This document shows positions 17,823 to 18,190 of a stretch of 18,190 nucleotides of DNA, one piece after another. Made by a program: the position numbers and the translations under genes. Numbering within the stretch: the first letter of the stretch is position 1; the number at the start of each line of letters is the position of its first letter. The notes beneath the pieces are model-generated. The model was given only the letters and a program-made list of their open reading frames with translations, searched no databases and was not told the origin of the DNA. Origin of the DNA: Candidatus Altimarinota bacterium (GTDB lineage Bacteria; Patescibacteriota; Gracilibacteria; Absconditabacterales; Absconditicoccaceae); contig JALUXR010000020.1 in assembly GCA_027013285.1 (NCBI GenBank), positions 1 to 18,190 on the forward strand. Reading direction: 5' to 3'.

Positions 17823-18190
17823 GGGTCTGAAAGGCATAGCTTGGAGTAAAAGTGATATGACTGCTAGGAGTGTTTGATAAAGTTCACTTAAATAAATTAT
17901 CAATACAAAAAAAGTGCTAACAAAGCAAAAAGTCTATTTTCAAAAGCATTCGCTTACAATACTGTTGCAGTAGCTTAGTCTATCAGCAGTGAAAATAGCA
18001 ATCAAACCTTATAGCTCTTTTTATCTGTAAAACTATAAGGCAGGAAGAAACAGATATTTATAGTTTATGATAGTGAAACTTAAAAAGTCTATCAACAAAA
18101 AACAATTTAAGTCCTTGTTTTACAAGGCTATCCTAGTAAATTGTTATATTGCTTTGCTTCAATACATGGGTTCGATACCCATCAGATTCA
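17823..18190 (+). ncRNA. ssrA: Transfer-messenger RNA (tmRNA), 3' end at the window edge
   Basis: tmRNA frees stalled ribosomes and adds a degradation tag. The acceptor stem pairs GGGTCTG (17823-17829) with CAGATTC (18183-18189), followed by the discriminator A18190; the window ends before any CCA. The T arm is ATGGG-TTCGATA-CCCAT. The long H2 helix pairs GTGATATGAC with GTTATATTGC. Pseudoknots are visible: AGTG/CACT with TTGATAA/TTATCAA before the tag, then CCTTATAG/CTATAAGG with TATCTG/CAGATA, and AGTTT/AAACT with TGATAG/CTATCA. A CAATTTA/TAAATTG helix follows. The tag frame runs from GCT at 17916 to TAG at 17978, 20 residues starting ANKAKS and ending NTVAVA. The D-loop region (GGCATAGCTTGG) departs from the common GGATTCGACGG. 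Nearby smpB is not seen. Confidence 0.93.
17916..17978 (+). other. tmRNA proteolysis-tag reading frame
   Basis: The resume codon is probably GCT at 17916, preceded by AAAGT as in other tmRNAs. Twenty codons follow, starting Ala-Asn-Lys and ending Ala-Val-Ala, then TAG. There is no TGA in the tag. Twenty residues is longer than the 8-15 of most bacteria. Confidence 0.8.

Noticed and set aside
1..18190. CRISPR arrays, tRNA genes, insertion sequences and phage genes
   Set aside because: None was seen, apart from the tRNA-like part of tmRNA and the short palindromic repeat in uvrA.

Overview
The window is very AT-rich DNA from a bacterium that reads UGA as glycine (genetic code 25). In every recognisable gene TGA falls exactly where the family has an invariant glycine: the DTPGH motif of TypA, the first Walker A of UvrA, the GHGGH motif of RsmH and the YEGID motif of TrmD. 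All fourteen reading frames and the tmRNA tag end in TAA or TAG, never TGA. This points to the Candidate Phyla Radiation lineages Absconditabacteria (SR1) or Gracilibacteria (BD1-5); the window does not separate the two. An ordinary bacterial-code ORF caller breaks almost every gene here, so frames were rebuilt by reading through TGA.

Layout. 44-1837 (minus) is the translational GTPase typA. 1913-8433 (minus) is a probable five-gene operon: uvrA, a DEDDy 3'-5' exonuclease, a one-pass membrane protein, a degenerate Lgt-like membrane protein, and lgt, closed by a hairpin terminator at about 1860. A divergent promoter region at 8434-8583 separates uvrA from a plus-strand zinc-ribbon protein (8584-9186). 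9227-11500 (minus) is a 757-residue one-pass membrane protein of unknown function with its own sigma70-like promoter. 11624-12866 (minus) is rsmH followed by a small one-pass coiled-coil protein in the place where ftsL normally lies. 12867-13301 has no protein gene but carries what looks like a plus-strand structured RNA with its own promoter and terminator, plus the trpS terminator. 13302-14267 (minus) is trpS. 14395-16710 (plus) is a striking two-domain protein: a RimK-like ATP-grasp ligase (the alpha-L-glutamate ligase-like family) fused to a MATCAP/DUF1704 'QEGLA' zinc peptidase. 16800-17477 (minus) is trmD. 17565-17795 (plus) is a 76-residue acidic protein with a Cys/His/Gly-rich tail. 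17823 to the right edge is tmRNA (ssrA) with a 20-residue tag and recognisable pseudoknots.

Most genes are translation housekeeping (TypA, RsmH, TrpRS, TrmD, tmRNA), DNA repair (UvrA, exonuclease) or envelope (Lgt and the membrane proteins). No start codon is preceded by an obvious Shine-Dalgarno sequence. The best candidates for something undescribed are the ligase-peptidase fusion, the structured RNA divergent from rsmH with its paired promoter elements, and a GC-rich palindromic double repeat sitting in frame inside uvrA.
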